DNA of 64,000 nt from Nocardioides alkalitolerans DSM 16699 (GCF_000426525.1 NZ_KE384533.1:1-64000), one strand, 5' to 3'. Counted from the stretch's first letter, positions 1-8,843 are shown. Numbers and translations are program-made. The notes: generated by a model from the letters alone, not told the origin.

Positions 1-843
1 AACACGATCAAGAACGCCGAGGAAGTGACAAGTGTCGCCTCCGCGCCACTACTCGGAGCTATCGCGTTCGATGGTGCAACCAAGACCGAACCCCTCGTTA
101 CGTCTCTTCCGTCGCACGCCCCTCGAGCCGAGGCCTTCCGCGTCCTTCGGACCAACCTCCAGTTCGTCGACGTCGACGCTGAAAGCAAAATATTCGTCGT
201 CACCTCGGCATTGCCGTCCGAGGGTAAGACAACGACCTCGGTCAACCTTGCTATCACGCTTGCGCAAGCAGGCCAGCGTGTCCTTCTCATTGAGGGGGAC
301 CTCAGGCGCCCGAAGGCTCTGGAGGCGCTTAACATTGACGCCGCCGTCGGAGTAACTACCGTTCTGGTTGGCAAGGTCAGCTTCCCAGATGCTATCCAGA
401 AGCATTCCGAAAGTGACCTTCACGTACTTGGCGCCGGAGCCGTGCCGCCCAATCCGGCAGAACTTCTGCAATCTCGCGCCATGGCGGACCTACTATCTGA
501 AGCGCGATCCGCATACGACATCGTCATCATCGACGCTCCCCCGTTGCTACCAGTGACTGACGCCGCACTAATCACTGCTCAGTCAGACGGCGCACTCCTG
601 ATCGTGCGCCATGGGAAGACGACGCGCGACCAGCTCACCGGGGCAGTAGATCGCCTCCAGCAGGTCGGCGGGGACCTCGTCGGCGTCGTGATGAACATGG
701 TGCCAACGAAGCGCGGCGCGGGCTACGGAGACGGTTATGGCTACGGTTACGGCTACGGCTACGCTCCGCAGGCACCCGCGACGGCGGTACCGACACGCAG
801 GAGTGAGAACACGCGGCGCGGACGTCGCGCCTCCAAGCCGTGA
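1..843 (+). CDS. Polysaccharide biosynthesis tyrosine autokinase, C-terminal kinase part (5' cut by window edge)
   Basis: The reading frame is open from base 1, so the gene starts upstream. The visible 280 residues are the cytoplasmic BY-kinase domain of a Wzc/CpsD-type protein that controls exopolysaccharide chain length and export. Visible motifs are Walker A (SALPSEGKTT, fragment residues 69-78), Walker A' (LLIEGDLRRP, 95-104) and Walker B (IVIIDAPP, 174-181). The RAEAFRVLRTNLQF segment before Walker A is typical of the family. The C-terminus carries a Gly-Tyr repeat with six tyrosines (about residues 241-253), the expected autophosphorylation cluster. The missing N-terminal part should be the Wzz-like membrane domain. 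A GTG at base 25 is only an internal codon. Codons such as AAA and ATA are more frequent than in genes further right. It faces the DUF4012 gene tail to tail. Confidence 0.9.
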   Translation, partial: NTIKNAEEVTSVASAPLLGAIAFDGATKTEPLVTSLPSHAPRAEAFRVLRTNLQFVDVDAESKIFVVTSALPSEGKTTTSVNLAITLAQAGQRVLLIEGDLRRPKALEALNIDAAVGVTTVLVGKVSFPDAIQKHSESDLHVLGAGAVPPNPAELLQSRAMADLLSEARSAYDIVIIDAPPLLPVTDAALITAQSDGALLIVRHGKTTRDQLTGAVDRLQQVGGDLVGVVMNMVPTKRGAGYGDGYGYGYGYGYAPQAPATAVPTRRSENTRRGRRASKP

Positions 844-889
844 ACTAGCAGGAAGACATGCAGCTCGGTCACAGTGGATCCGAGCCCGA

Positions 890-2638
890 TTACGAACAGG
901 CTGAAGGAACGGTCCGGTCTTTCTTCTCCGGCTCGATGCCGGCCGTCGTCTCGACCGAGACATTCCCCGTCTGATTTGACCCAGTCGTCATGTGCCATTC
1001 GACGTCAGCCGTGAACTTTGGCTCGAGATCCATCAGCACCGTGACAACAGGGCGGCCCTCAAGATCCACCGCGGGTGGGGTCACAATCTCAGCTCCATTG
1101 AACTGGACGTCAGAGATCGCGCCTCCTACGGGCCCGATTATCTGCATGGCGACACGCTGACTACCAGCGCTGATGCCGAAGATCTCCGCGCCCGTTACGT
1201 AGTCAGGTAACGAGGCCGCGTTTTCCGGAGCGTCCGAAAGCAGGTACGCACGACCGGTCAATCGCTGCACACCATCGACGCAACTATTGGCCGTGACTTG
1301 GACATCATGACGAAGAAAGTAAGACATCTTGGCGCCCGTGACGTCGTTGAGATAAGCGCCAACCTGCGGGTCCGCCGTGGGGCTGAAGACCAACTCTCCA
1401 GCAATCCGCGAACCCGCCAAAGCCGCCTGCTCAGCGTCGTCGAACGAGTGCACCTTGACACGGCCCTCATCGGTCCCGCGGGCGAGCGCCTCGATCATGG
1501 TTCGCGGATCCTCCGACCCCGCGAGGAACCGATCGAATACTGCCGCCGCGACCGCCGTGAAGTAGGCATCCTGGTCGGCCGGATCCTCGTAACGGAGATA
1601 GACCTGGTGGAGGAGTTCGTCGACGGCATTCTCGCTTGTCAGGGCGGGCCCTCCGGGCACCTCGATGGGACCAGTCGCACCAAGAAGGTAGGAAAGGGTC
1701 ACTGGGTCCACGGTGAGAACCCCGTCGACGGTCTCGTACTCCTGCTCCCATCGCGCCTGCCATAACTCGGCGGTGCGCGGGAAGTCAGGGGTGAAGTTTG
1801 CGTCCAGGAAGAAGGTGCCCAGTTGGCGGTTCCAGATCTCGTCCTCGGCGTCCGTCAGCGGAAGCACCGGCTCGTCGGTGCGTCCAAACGAGCTGGCAGC
1901 CACCTGCCTAGTCAAGCTCACCCTTCCGGCGTTGGCTTCGACGAGCGAGACAGCACCCGGCAGTCCGCCGCCGGCTCGAATCTCAGCGTTGTTCTGGAAC
2001 ACCAGCAGATAGTTGCGCGACCCCTCGGCACCGAGCATCGTCGGCATGATCTCCAGCGCAGTGTCCGCCGTACCAAGCGCACGCGATGCCCGGTCGACCT
2101 GGCTCACCGCGTCTCGATACGGGCCCTGAAGCCGACCCGTGAAGCCGGCGGGATCGTGCTCGCTCAGCTTCTTCTGCGCATCCTCGAAAGCAGCCTTGCC
2201 GCGGGCCACCGGCTCACGCATGCTCTCCACAAGTGCCAGGTCCACGGCACCATCCCGAGGGCTCAGACCGCTGATGTCACGCGACACTTCCAGAAGCGGC
2301 TCAGCACCATCACGCGCGAGGTCATCGAGCACACCCGAGACGGTTCGCACACCGTCGAGGTCGTCACCGACGACGGGAGCCCACGTCAGCACGGACCAGA
2401 CGGGGCCATCGGTGCGCGCGGCTGCCGACCTCGCACTCTCTTGCATTCGCGTCAACGCTGCTGCGGCGGCCGAGTCATCGCCGGAGGTCACCGCCTCTTG
2501 CAGCACCCTGGCGTCCTCAGACGCCGCGTTGAGGTCGGTGCTGACCTTCCAGACCTGCCATGCCGCGTACACACCGAAGACGACAACCAGAAGCACGATG
2601 AGCAGCACAGGAAGCTTCCAGCCGCGGAGAGCACGCAT
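890..2638 (-). CDS. DUF4012 domain-containing membrane-anchored protein
   Basis: A 582-residue protein with one N-terminal transmembrane helix (about residues 10-28, rich in Leu, Val and Ile) and a long extracytoplasmic region. The middle part, with GSRNYLLVFQNNAEIRAGGG near residues 210-230, is the signature of DUF4012. Members of this family usually sit in actinobacterial exopolysaccharide or glycan loci, which fits the tyrosine autokinase next door, but their biochemical role is unknown. The start is the ATG at 2636-2638. The gene shares the lower GC and mixed codon use of the kinase gene, so both probably belong to one exchanged glycan locus that ends here. Confidence 0.85.
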   Translation of the reverse strand: MRALRGWKLPVLLIVLLVVVFGVYAAWQVWKVSTDLNAASEDARVLQEAVTSGDDSAAAAALTRMQESARSAAARTDGPVWSVLTWAPVVGDDLDGVRTVSGVLDDLARDGAEPLLEVSRDISGLSPRDGAVDLALVESMREPVARGKAAFEDAQKKLSEHDPAGFTGRLQGPYRDAVSQVDRASRALGTADTALEIMPTMLGAEGSRNYLLVFQNNAEIRAGGGLPGAVSLVEANAGRVSLTRQVAASSFGRTDEPVLPLTDAEDEIWNRQLGTFFLDANFTPDFPRTAELWQARWEQEYETVDGVLTVDPVTLSYLLGATGPIEVPGGPALTSENAVDELLHQVYLRYEDPADQDAYFTAVAAAVFDRFLAGSEDPRTMIEALARGTDEGRVKVHSFDDAEQAALAGSRIAGELVFSPTADPQVGAYLNDVTGAKMSYFLRHDVQVTANSCVDGVQRLTGRAYLLSDAPENAASLPDYVTGAEIFGISAGSQRVAMQIIGPVGGAISDVQFNGAEIVTPPAVDLEGRPVVTVLMDLEPKFTADVEWHMTTGSNQTGNVSVETTAGIEPEKKDRTVPSACS

Positions 2639-2738
2639 GCCTCGACCCTACCGAGGAAGTGACCTGGCTACTGACGCTCGGAGAAGCCTGTGAGGGATTC
2701 GAGACCGTTGCTGCGCAACGTCCTCATCCACCGAGGGT

Positions 2739-3722
2739 TCAGCGGAGCTTGGGGCGAACGTGAAGTCCAACCTCGGGGTCCACCAGGACCTCCTGGGTGG
2801 CAGGCAGCCCGCCCGCGTCGAGCTCGATGTCGAGCGACACGTTGCGCTTCACCATGGCCAGGGCGATGGGGCCCAACTCGTGGTGCCGGGCGGACGTGCC
2901 CACGAAGCCCACGACCTTCTCGCCGTTCCGCAGCTCGGCGCCATGCGCCGGGAGCAGGTTCTCGGAGCCGTCCAGGTGGAGGAGCGTCAGCCGACGCGGC
3001 GGCCGACCGAGGGTGTGGACGCGGGCCACTGTCTCCTGACCGCGGTAGCAGCCCTTGTCGAGGTGCACGGCCGGGCCGATCCAACCCGCCTCGTTCGGGA
3101 TCGTGCGGTGGTCGGTGTCCAGTCCCAGACGCGGCTCACCGCGGGCGATGCGGAGCGCCTCGAAGGCCCACAGACCACAGGCGGGGCCGGCAGCCTCGGC
3201 GTACGAGAGCAGCTGGTCACGCGGGACGAACTCGTAGCCGGAGTAGGGCTCACCGGTCGCAGACGACGGCCGCCAGGTGAGAGCCAGGCTGGACGTGACG
3301 ACCTCGACCTCGACCTCGGACCAGAAGCGCATCTTCACGAGGAAGTCGGCGAGTGCAGCGCCTTGGCCGGGCTCGGTCTGGACGAGCAGGGCCTCGCCGT
3401 CGTCGTACCCGTAGAAGGCGTGCTCGACGTGGCCGTTGGGACTGAGGAGGAGCATCCCGGTCCACTGCTTCGGCTGCAGGTCCGTGAGGTGCTGGGTGGT
3501 GAGGTTGTGGAGGAGCGTCAGGCGGTCCTTGCCGCTGATGCGCAGCACGTCGTGGTGGGAGAGGTCGACGAATCCCTCGCCGCTCTCCAGTGTTCGCTGC
3601 TCGGTGTTGAACGACCCGTAGTGCGCCGCCACCGGCGCGTCGATGCCTTCACCGGGAACGCCGCCGGGCAGGGCCACCAGGGGGCTGGTGGGCGCGGTCG
3701 GTGCGAGCGTCTCGTCAGTCAT
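2739..3722 (-). CDS. YgfZ/GcvT-like folate-binding protein
   Basis: A 327-residue member of the COG0354 family, related to the glycine-cleavage T protein. These proteins bind tetrahydrofolate and support repair or assembly of certain Fe-S enzymes. The diagnostic motif K-G-C-Y-x-G-Q-E is present as KGCYRGQETVARVH around residue 225. The N-terminal part has the GcvT-like fold signature (LRISGKDRLTLLHNLTTQ). The ATG start at 3720-3722 lies inside the end of the fur-family gene (8-bp overlap), so the two are translationally coupled. It is the last gene of a four-gene operon running down from 4777. Confidence 0.9.
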   Translation of the reverse strand: MTDETLAPTAPTSPLVALPGGVPGEGIDAPVAAHYGSFNTEQRTLESGEGFVDLSHHDVLRISGKDRLTLLHNLTTQHLTDLQPKQWTGMLLLSPNGHVEHAFYGYDDGEALLVQTEPGQGAALADFLVKMRFWSEVEVEVVTSSLALTWRPSSATGEPYSGYEFVPRDQLLSYAEAAGPACGLWAFEALRIARGEPRLGLDTDHRTIPNEAGWIGPAVHLDKGCYRGQETVARVHTLGRPPRRLTLLHLDGSENLLPAHGAELRNGEKVVGFVGTSARHHELGPIALAMVKRNVSLDIELDAGGLPATQEVLVDPEVGLHVRPKLR

Positions 3723-4182
3723 CGGTCTCCTCTGTCGCGTGCGGCCCGTGATCGTGGGCGACGACGGTCTCCGGGCACGTGCGGCACGTGCCGAACACCG
3801 CCAGGTGACCCACGTCGGTCACGAAGCCGTGGTGCTGGTCGAGCAGGGCGACGAAGTCCGCCGCCACGCTCTCTTCAACCGACGTGACCAGGCCGCAATT
3901 CCGACAGACGAGGTGGAAGTGCGTGTGGTCGTCGTCGATGGCGTGGTAGGTCGGCGCCCGATCGGTCAGATGGGCGTGTCGCACGAGCCCGAGCTGCTCG
4001 AGCACCTCGAGCGTGCGGTAGACCGTTGAGAGGTTGACCGCCGTGGAGTGCCGGCGCACCTCGACGTGGACCTCGTCGGGCGTGGCGTGGCGCAGCGTCG
4101 TGACCGCCTGGAGGATGAGCTCGCGCTGTGGCGTGAGCCGGTATCCCTGGGATCGCAGGCGAGCGCGCCAGTCGTCGGTCAT
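3715..4182 (-). CDS. Fur-family transcriptional regulator
   Basis: A 155-residue ferric-uptake-type regulator. An N-terminal winged helix (RLTPQRELILQAV, then NLSTVYRTLEVLEQLGL for DNA recognition) precedes the metal and dimer domain with HFHLVCRNCG and a second cysteine pair, GTCRTC, the structural Zn site of many Fur proteins. The regulatory metal cannot be told from sequence. I chose the ATG at 4180-4182 because it forms an ATGA overlap with the stop of the upstream nitrobindin-like gene; a GTG at 4201-4203 would add seven residues. Position between nitrobindin-like and YgfZ-like genes suggests a link with heme, iron or Fe-S state. Confidence 0.9.
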   Translation of the reverse strand: MTDDWRARLRSQGYRLTPQRELILQAVTTLRHATPDEVHVEVRRHSTAVNLSTVYRTLEVLEQLGLVRHAHLTDRAPTYHAIDDDHTHFHLVCRNCGLVTSVEESVAADFVALLDQHHGFVTDVGHLAVFGTCRTCPETVVAHDHGPHATEETDD

Positions 4183-4673
4183 GCGCGCTGCAGTCGAGCC
4201 CACGTGCGGGGCTGGAGCGGCTCGCCGCCCGCCGCGATGTCGTTCGCGTAGAGCAGGTCGCCCTCGACGTTGCCGTAGAGCCGCTTGCCGCCGGTGATCT
4301 CGGCGGCTCCCTCGACCCGACCGATGGCGTCGGTGACGATCTCGACCTTGCCCTCGCCTGCGTTGCCGAGCCAGATCTCGATGACGCCGCTCTCGTGGGC
4401 GAGGAGCAGCTCGACCTCGCCGCCGGGCTTGCCGCGGAGGAACCCGGTCTCGATCGCGTCCTCCCGCACCTTCTCGCCCGCCTCGTCGACCACCCAGGAG
4501 CGCGCCATGTAGTGGAAGAACGGTCGCCCGTCGTGGGTGAAGATCAGCTCCTGGCCGAACTGGTACGGCTCGATGCCCGGGTAGTCACCGTGCCCGTTGC
4601 CCCGCCACGTGCCGAGCATCCAGGCGATGGGCCCGCAGTCGGGGTGGAGGTTCTCCGGCAGCTCGAACGGCAT
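4179..4673 (-). CDS. FABP/nitrobindin-like beta-barrel protein
   Basis: A 164-residue single-domain protein of the FABP-like (THAP4 C-terminal/nitrobindin) family, a ten-stranded barrel that binds heme in characterised members. The family opening CGPIAWMLGTWRGNGHGDYPGI is split over residues 13-34, with G-T-W-x-G-x-G visible. Characterised nitrobindins hold heme with a histidine close to the C-terminus; the last 45 or so residues here contain no histidine and the expected position reads LQPRTWARL. Heme binding is therefore doubtful. The ATG at 4671-4673 overlaps the stop of a small upstream gene, and the stop overlaps the fur-family start. Confidence 0.85.
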   Translation of the reverse strand: MPFELPENLHPDCGPIAWMLGTWRGNGHGDYPGIEPYQFGQELIFTHDGRPFFHYMARSWVVDEAGEKVREDAIETGFLRGKPGGEVELLLAHESGVIEIWLGNAGEGKVEIVTDAIGRVEGAAEITGGKRLYGNVEGDLLYANDIAAGGEPLQPRTWARLQRA

Positions 4674-4777
4674 CAGCCGACCCGCGGGGTGCGCAGCACG
4701 CGGACGGCGGCACGGAGGGCCACGGCAGCCAGCGCCAACGGCGCGGCGACGAGAACGGCGGTGAGGACGGCATCCAT
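4673..4777 (-). CDS. Small single-span membrane protein (34 aa)
   Basis: A short reading frame of 34 residues starting at the ATG 4775-4777 (MDAVLTAVLVAAPLAL...). Its stop shares bases with the start codon of the nitrobindin-like gene (TGATG), which argues for a real, translationally coupled gene. The product is one hydrophobic Ala/Leu/Val helix followed by a basic tail with four arginines (RAAVRVLRTPRVG), as expected for a small inner-membrane protein with the tail in the cytoplasm. No family recognised. It would be the first gene of the operon leading to fur and ygfZ. Confidence 0.55.
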   Translation of the reverse strand: MDAVLTAVLVAAPLALAAVALRAAVRVLRTPRVG

Positions 4778-4802
4778 GCGATCGAGTCTAGGCCGAAATG
4801 AG

Positions 4803-4837
4803 CCGAGGCCCCCACCGCAGTGCGGTGGGGGCCTCGG
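4803..4837 (-). terminator. Strong hairpin terminator after the secreted-protein gene
   Basis: A near-perfect inverted repeat: arms CCGAGGCCCCCACCGCA (4803-4819) and TGCGGTGGGGGCCTCGG (4821-4837). It lies 18 bp past the stop of the secreted protein gene at 4856 and before the small membrane protein gene. There is no clear T-run, as is common in actinobacteria. Confidence 0.75.
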
Positions 4838-4855
4838 AGAAGTCGTGCTAGGCGA

Positions 4856-5299
4856 TCACGGACGGCCGGAGGGCGTGGCCCAGATCCAGTACGAACGCGT
4901 CGTGGAGCGGTACGTCGTGTCCGAAGGCACAAACGTGATCGAGACCTGGTAGCTGCCCTTGCGGGGGATGACCGGCGTGACGACGCGGGTCACGGAGCCG
5001 CCGTAGCTGTAGGCCGTGGCAGTGAACTGGCCCTGGCCCGCGAGACGCAGCGTCACGTAGGTGGTGCCCGTCACCTCCGTGCCGATGCCGTTGTTGCTGC
5101 CCTGAAAGAACACGGCGATGCCCTGGCCAGTGCCAACGCGACCGAAGCGCCACGGCGCGTCGACCTTGATGCTCGAGCCCACGGCGTACTGCCCCGGGTA
5201 ACCGCCTTCGGCGGCAGCGACCGGCGAGGCGCCGGCTCCAGCGACCAACCCAGCAGCCATGACGACCGCCGAGATGACCGCGACGAGAAGCTTCTTCAT
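4856..5299 (-). CDS. Secreted hypothetical protein with Sec signal peptide
   Basis: A 147-residue exported protein. The first 30 or so residues are a Sec-type signal (MKKLL, hydrophobic core, cleavage likely after SPVAAA or ASPVAA). The mature part, about 117 residues, is rich in Thr, Ser, Gly and Tyr and in alternating beta-strand patterns (TTYVTLRLAGQGQFTATAY, SYQVSITFVPSD), so an Ig-like beta sandwich is likely. No cysteines and no anchor are seen, so it is probably released. Single-gene unit with its own terminator. Function unknown. Confidence 0.75.
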   Translation of the reverse strand: MKKLLVAVISAVVMAAGLVAGAGASPVAAAEGGYPGQYAVGSSIKVDAPWRFGRVGTGQGIAVFFQGSNNGIGTEVTGTTYVTLRLAGQGQFTATAYSYGGSVTRVVTPVIPRKGSYQVSITFVPSDTTYRSTTRSYWIWATPSGRP

Positions 5300-5460
5300 G
5301 AGAACCCCTGACGTTGATCATGTCTGGCGGACGAACCCCTCATCCACCTGCAGAGAAGACTAGGGCAGAAACCCGCGTCCTTGCGCCAACAAAGGCAAAT
5401 CCTCAGCGAACGCCGAGATATTCACGCCGCTGTAACCGATGACCGGCCCTCAGGAGCCTC

Positions 5461-6306
5461 TCAGCACGCGGAATCCAGGCCCAGCAGCGCACGGGCCCCT
5501 GCGCGCGACATCACATCCCGCTGGGCTAGACCACCCAGGGTGACCACCCGCTCCACCAGGGTCCGGTTGGATTCCACCGGCTGGCCGGGCGCGTAGGTCA
5601 AGGTGTCCTCCATGCCCACCCGGAGGTGGCCGCCCTTCGACAGCGACGCCAACGCGACGGGCAGCGACGCGCGCCCGATGCCCGTGGCGCCCCACGAGGT
5701 GACCTCGGGCGGCAGTGCGGCCACCGCCGCGACGAGAGCGTCCGCCGTCCCCGGCATCCCACCCGGGACGCCCATGACGAGGTCGCAGTGCACCTTGCCG
5801 CCGACGGGGAGCCCGTAGCGGCGCAGCAGCCGGCCGAGCGCGTGGACGTGACCGAGGTCGAAGAGCTCGAACTCCGGAGCGATCCCGAGACCCTGCGCCG
5901 CTTGGTAGAGGTCGCAGACGAACGGCCACGGGTTGAGGAAGACGTCGTCACCGAAGTTCGTCGTGCCCATGGTGAGGGAGCAGGAGTCGGGCGCCGCCTC
6001 CAGCACGCGGAGTCGAGCATCGAACGGGTCGTGCACCGACCCGCCCGTCGAGAGCTGGATGACGAGACCACTCCCCTCACGCAGCGCCGCGACGGTCTCC
6101 TGGAGCCGGGCCAGCTCGAGCGTCGGAGCGTGGACGTCGTCGCGGATGTGCACGTGGATCATCGCCGCCCCCGCCGCCTCGCACTCCTGCGCGGTCGCGA
6201 CGAGCTCAGCGATCGTGGTCGGCAGCGCGGGGAAGTCGGCTTTCGCCGTCTCCGCGCCCGTCGGAGCGACGGTGATCAGCAGGGGGTTGATAGAGGCCTT
6301 CTCCAT
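5461..6306 (-). CDS. BKACE-family beta-keto acid cleavage enzyme (DUF849)
   Basis: A 281-residue TIM-barrel enzyme of the 3-keto-5-aminohexanoate cleavage (Kce/BKACE) family. Members condense a beta-keto acid with acetyl-CoA to give a CoA ester and acetoacetate, with a Zn ion in the active site. The metal-binding H-x-H is visible in MIHVHIRDD (near residue 40), and the conserved glutamate in LRVGMEDTLTY (near residue 230). The substrate cannot be read from the sequence. Start is the ATG at 6304-6306; another ATG at 6313-6315 would add three residues. It stands alone, divergent from the acyltransferase gene with about 100 bp between them. Confidence 0.85.
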   Translation of the reverse strand: MEKASINPLLITVAPTGAETAKADFPALPTTIAELVATAQECEAAGAAMIHVHIRDDVHAPTLELARLQETVAALREGSGLVIQLSTGGSVHDPFDARLRVLEAAPDSCSLTMGTTNFGDDVFLNPWPFVCDLYQAAQGLGIAPEFELFDLGHVHALGRLLRRYGLPVGGKVHCDLVMGVPGGMPGTADALVAAVAALPPEVTSWGATGIGRASLPVALASLSKGGHLRVGMEDTLTYAPGQPVESNRTLVERVVTLGGLAQRDVMSRAGARALLGLDSAC

Positions 6307-6408
6307 GTCGAGCATGCTGACAGAGGATCGTCCGGCACGAGAACCCTCGCGCCGCACTTCTTCCGCCTCTGGCGCACGTGTGGGAGCAGCCCGTCTACCG
6401 GACCTAAG

Positions 6409-8841
6409 ATGTCCCCCGCCCCCACCGCCCCATCTCGGAGTAGTCCTGTGCCCGCCACCCCACGTCGTCCGACGGATGGTGGCCGCGTCGCCGGACGCCG
6501 GGTGGCGGGGCGCGATCCCGGTCGGCCCGTGAGCGCACGAGAACGGGCGCTCGAGGTCAACCGCGAGATCGCCAGGTCCCGTGACGCGGCTCCGGGCCGT
6601 CGGATCGCCGAGCACCCCCGCGGCCGCCGGGTGGCGGAGCGCCCCGACCGCACGTCCGAGGCCACCGGCGCCGAGCGGCGGGCGTCGCGGCGACGCTCCA
6701 GTCCCCGTCGCGCGCTGCGACCGAAGACCCGGGCCGACATCCAGGGCCTCCGCGCCGTCGCCGTGCTGCTCGTGGTGGCCGAGCACCTCACCGGCTGGCC
6801 ACGCGGCGGGTTCGTCGGCGTCGACGTCTTCTTCGTGATCTCCGGGTTCCTGATCACCGGGATCCTCCTGCGCGAGCACCAGCACACCGGCCGTATCTCG
6901 TTCGCCGGCTTCTACCGCCGGCGCATCCGGCGGATCGTGCCGGCCGCGACCCTCGTGCTCGTGGTGACCGCCGCCCTCTCGTGGCTCGTCTACCCGGCCG
7001 CCCGCGCGTCGGCGATCACGCTCGACGGGGTCTGGGCGTTCTTCTTCGCCGGTAACTACCGCTTCGCGGTCGCCGACACCGACTACTTCGCCGCCACCGC
7101 CGGCGCCTCACCGCTCCAGCACTACTGGTCACTCGCGGTGGAGGAGCAGTTCTACCTCGTGTGGCCCGTCGTCATGCTCGTCGTGCTGACGCTGATGGGC
7201 CGCGCAGGGTGGCGCAGCCGCGGTCGGGTGGGGGTGGGCGTCGCGATCGGCGTGGTCATCCTCGCGTCGGTCGCATGGGGCTTCCACGAGACCGGCGAGC
7301 GGCCCGCCTGGGCCTACTTCTCCACCCTCTCGCGCGCCTGGGAGCTCGGCCTCGGCGCCCTGCTCGCGATCTGCACGCCGCTGCTGCTCCGCATCCGACC
7401 GATGCTGGGCGCCGTCGTCACCTGGACCGGCCTCCTCCTGATCGTGTCGGGTGCCTACGCGATCGGCGCCGACCAGGGATTCCCGGTGCCCGGCGCGATC
7501 CTCCCCGCCGTCGGCAGCGCGCTGGTGATCGCCGGCGGCACCGCCGGCCCCGCGCCGTACCTCTGGCCCCTCACCAACCGCGCCATGACCTACGTCGGCG
7601 ACATCTCCTACTCGCTCTACCTCTGGCACTTTCCCGCCATCGTGCTGCTCGCCGGCCTCCTGCCGACCGGCTCGTTCCTGCACCTCGGCACCGCGGTCGT
7701 GGTCACGGCGATCGCGTCGATCACGGCCTACCACTGCTTCGAGAACGCGATCCATCACTCCCGTTGGCTCGAGCCGCGTCCGCACGCGCACCGGACCGTC
7801 GTGGCCCGCGCCGGCGGCCGCTCCCCCGCCGTGCGCCGGGGGCTCCTGGCCGGCACCAGCGTCGCCGTGACCGTCCTGGTGGTCGGCTCGGCCATCGCCG
7901 CGACCCCCCGGACCGAGGCCCCCGCCTCGAACGACCTCGAGACGCTCGCCGTCGAGCCCGCCGACGACGGTGCCCTCGCCGAGCAGCGTCAGGAGGTCGC
8001 GGAGGCCCTGCTCGCGACGACGTGGCCGGCCCTCGAGCCGAGCATCGACACCCTCGGACGCTCCGATCTCTCCGCCGCGTGGGTGCAGGACGACTGCCTC
8101 GGCTACGAGGGCAACGCGCTGCCGGACCCGATCGAGAACGCCCACACCTGCGTGTACGGCGACGAGACCGCCGACCGCACCATGGCCGTCTACGGCGACT
8201 CCATGGGCGTCTCGTGGGTGCCCGCCCTCGAGGCGGCCTTCGGCGACTCGTGGCGCATCGAGGTCTTCACCGCCCGCCAGTGCACCTTCGCGGACGTCGA
8301 GGTGCGGGAGACGAACGGCGGCCCCTTCCCGGAGTGCGCCGCGTTCCGCGCCGACGCGCTCGCCGACCTCGCCGCGCGCGCACCAGACGTGCTCGTGGTG
8401 TCGTCCGCCGGGGACCCCCGCCAGGTGGTCGGCGCCGCCGACGAACGCGACGCGATGGCCCAGCTGCAGGCGGGGGCCGTGCGCAGCACCCGCGACCTCT
8501 CGGGCGTCAGCCCGGCCACCGTCTACCTGCCCCCACCACCCGCGACCCGGTCGGTCGCCACCTGCCGCACCGCGGTCGCCGTACCCGCCGACTGCATCAG
8601 CGACCCCGCCGTCACCCAGCCCTGGGCCGACGGAATGCGGTGGGCCTCGCAGGCCACGGAGGGCGGGGTGTACGTCGACGTGCGCGACTGGTTCTGCGTC
8701 GAGGGCACGGGGTGCCCGGCCTTCGTGGGCGGGACGCCCGTGACCGCGGACGGCGCCCACCTCACCGACGCCATGGCCACGCGGCTCGGGCCGGTGGTCC
8801 GGGAGGTGCTGATGCGTGCCGTGCCCGCGCTGGCGGGCTGA
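6409..8841 (+). CDS. Acyltransferase-3 family membrane protein with C-terminal SGNH domain
   Basis: An 810-residue OafA/YrhL-like O-acyltransferase. A basic, disordered N-terminal tail of about 100 residues precedes roughly ten transmembrane helices starting at DIQGLRAVAVLLVVAEHL. The family marks R-A-V-A and GGFVGVDVFFVISGFLIT are present. After an extracytoplasmic linker comes a periplasmic-type SGNH domain with the GDS block (VYGDSMGVSW) and a C-terminal D-x-x-H (DGAHLTDAM). Such fused proteins transfer acetyl or other acyl groups to exported glycans or wall polymers. Starts at 6409 (ATG), 6448 (GTG) and 6528 (GTG) are all in frame; the longest is given. The fit with the glycan locus at the left edge is suggestive only. 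Confidence 0.88.
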   Translation: MSPAPTAPSRSSPVPATPRRPTDGGRVAGRRVAGRDPGRPVSARERALEVNREIARSRDAAPGRRIAEHPRGRRVAERPDRTSEATGAERRASRRRSSPRRALRPKTRADIQGLRAVAVLLVVAEHLTGWPRGGFVGVDVFFVISGFLITGILLREHQHTGRISFAGFYRRRIRRIVPAATLVLVVTAALSWLVYPAARASAITLDGVWAFFFAGNYRFAVADTDYFAATAGASPLQHYWSLAVEEQFYLVWPVVMLVVLTLMGRAGWRSRGRVGVGVAIGVVILASVAWGFHETGERPAWAYFSTLSRAWELGLGALLAICTPLLLRIRPMLGAVVTWTGLLLIVSGAYAIGADQGFPVPGAILPAVGSALVIAGGTAGPAPYLWPLTNRAMTYVGDISYSLYLWHFPAIVLLAGLLPTGSFLHLGTAVVVTAIASITAYHCFENAIHHSRWLEPRPHAHRTVVARAGGRSPAVRRGLLAGTSVAVTVLVVGSAIAATPRTEAPASNDLETLAVEPADDGALAEQRQEVAEALLATTWPALEPSIDTLGRSDLSAAWVQDDCLGYEGNALPDPIENAHTCVYGDETADRTMAVYGDSMGVSWVPALEAAFGDSWRIEVFTARQCTFADVEVRETNGGPFPECAAFRADALADLAARAPDVLVVSSAGDPRQVVGAADERDAMAQLQAGAVRSTRDLSGVSPATVYLPPPPATRSVATCRTAVAVPADCISDPAVTQPWADGMRWASQATEGGVYVDVRDWFCVEGTGCPAFVGGTPVTADGAHLTDAMATRLGPVVREVLMRAVPALAG

Positions 8842-8843
8842 CG

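Noticed and set aside
4183..4203. Upstream GTG start for the fur-family gene
   Set aside because: The ATG at 4182 gives the usual start and an ATGA overlap with the upstream gene; the GTG adds only seven unconserved residues.
5626..6408. N-terminal extension of the acyltransferase frame
   Set aside because: The frame stays open back to 5626, but that part lies opposite the BKACE gene and lacks domains; the real start is at or after 6409.
6307..6885. N-terminal extension of the BKACE frame
   Set aside because: Family proteins start near MEKAS; the upstream part overlaps the acyltransferase gene and is Arg/Gly/Pro-rich shadow.
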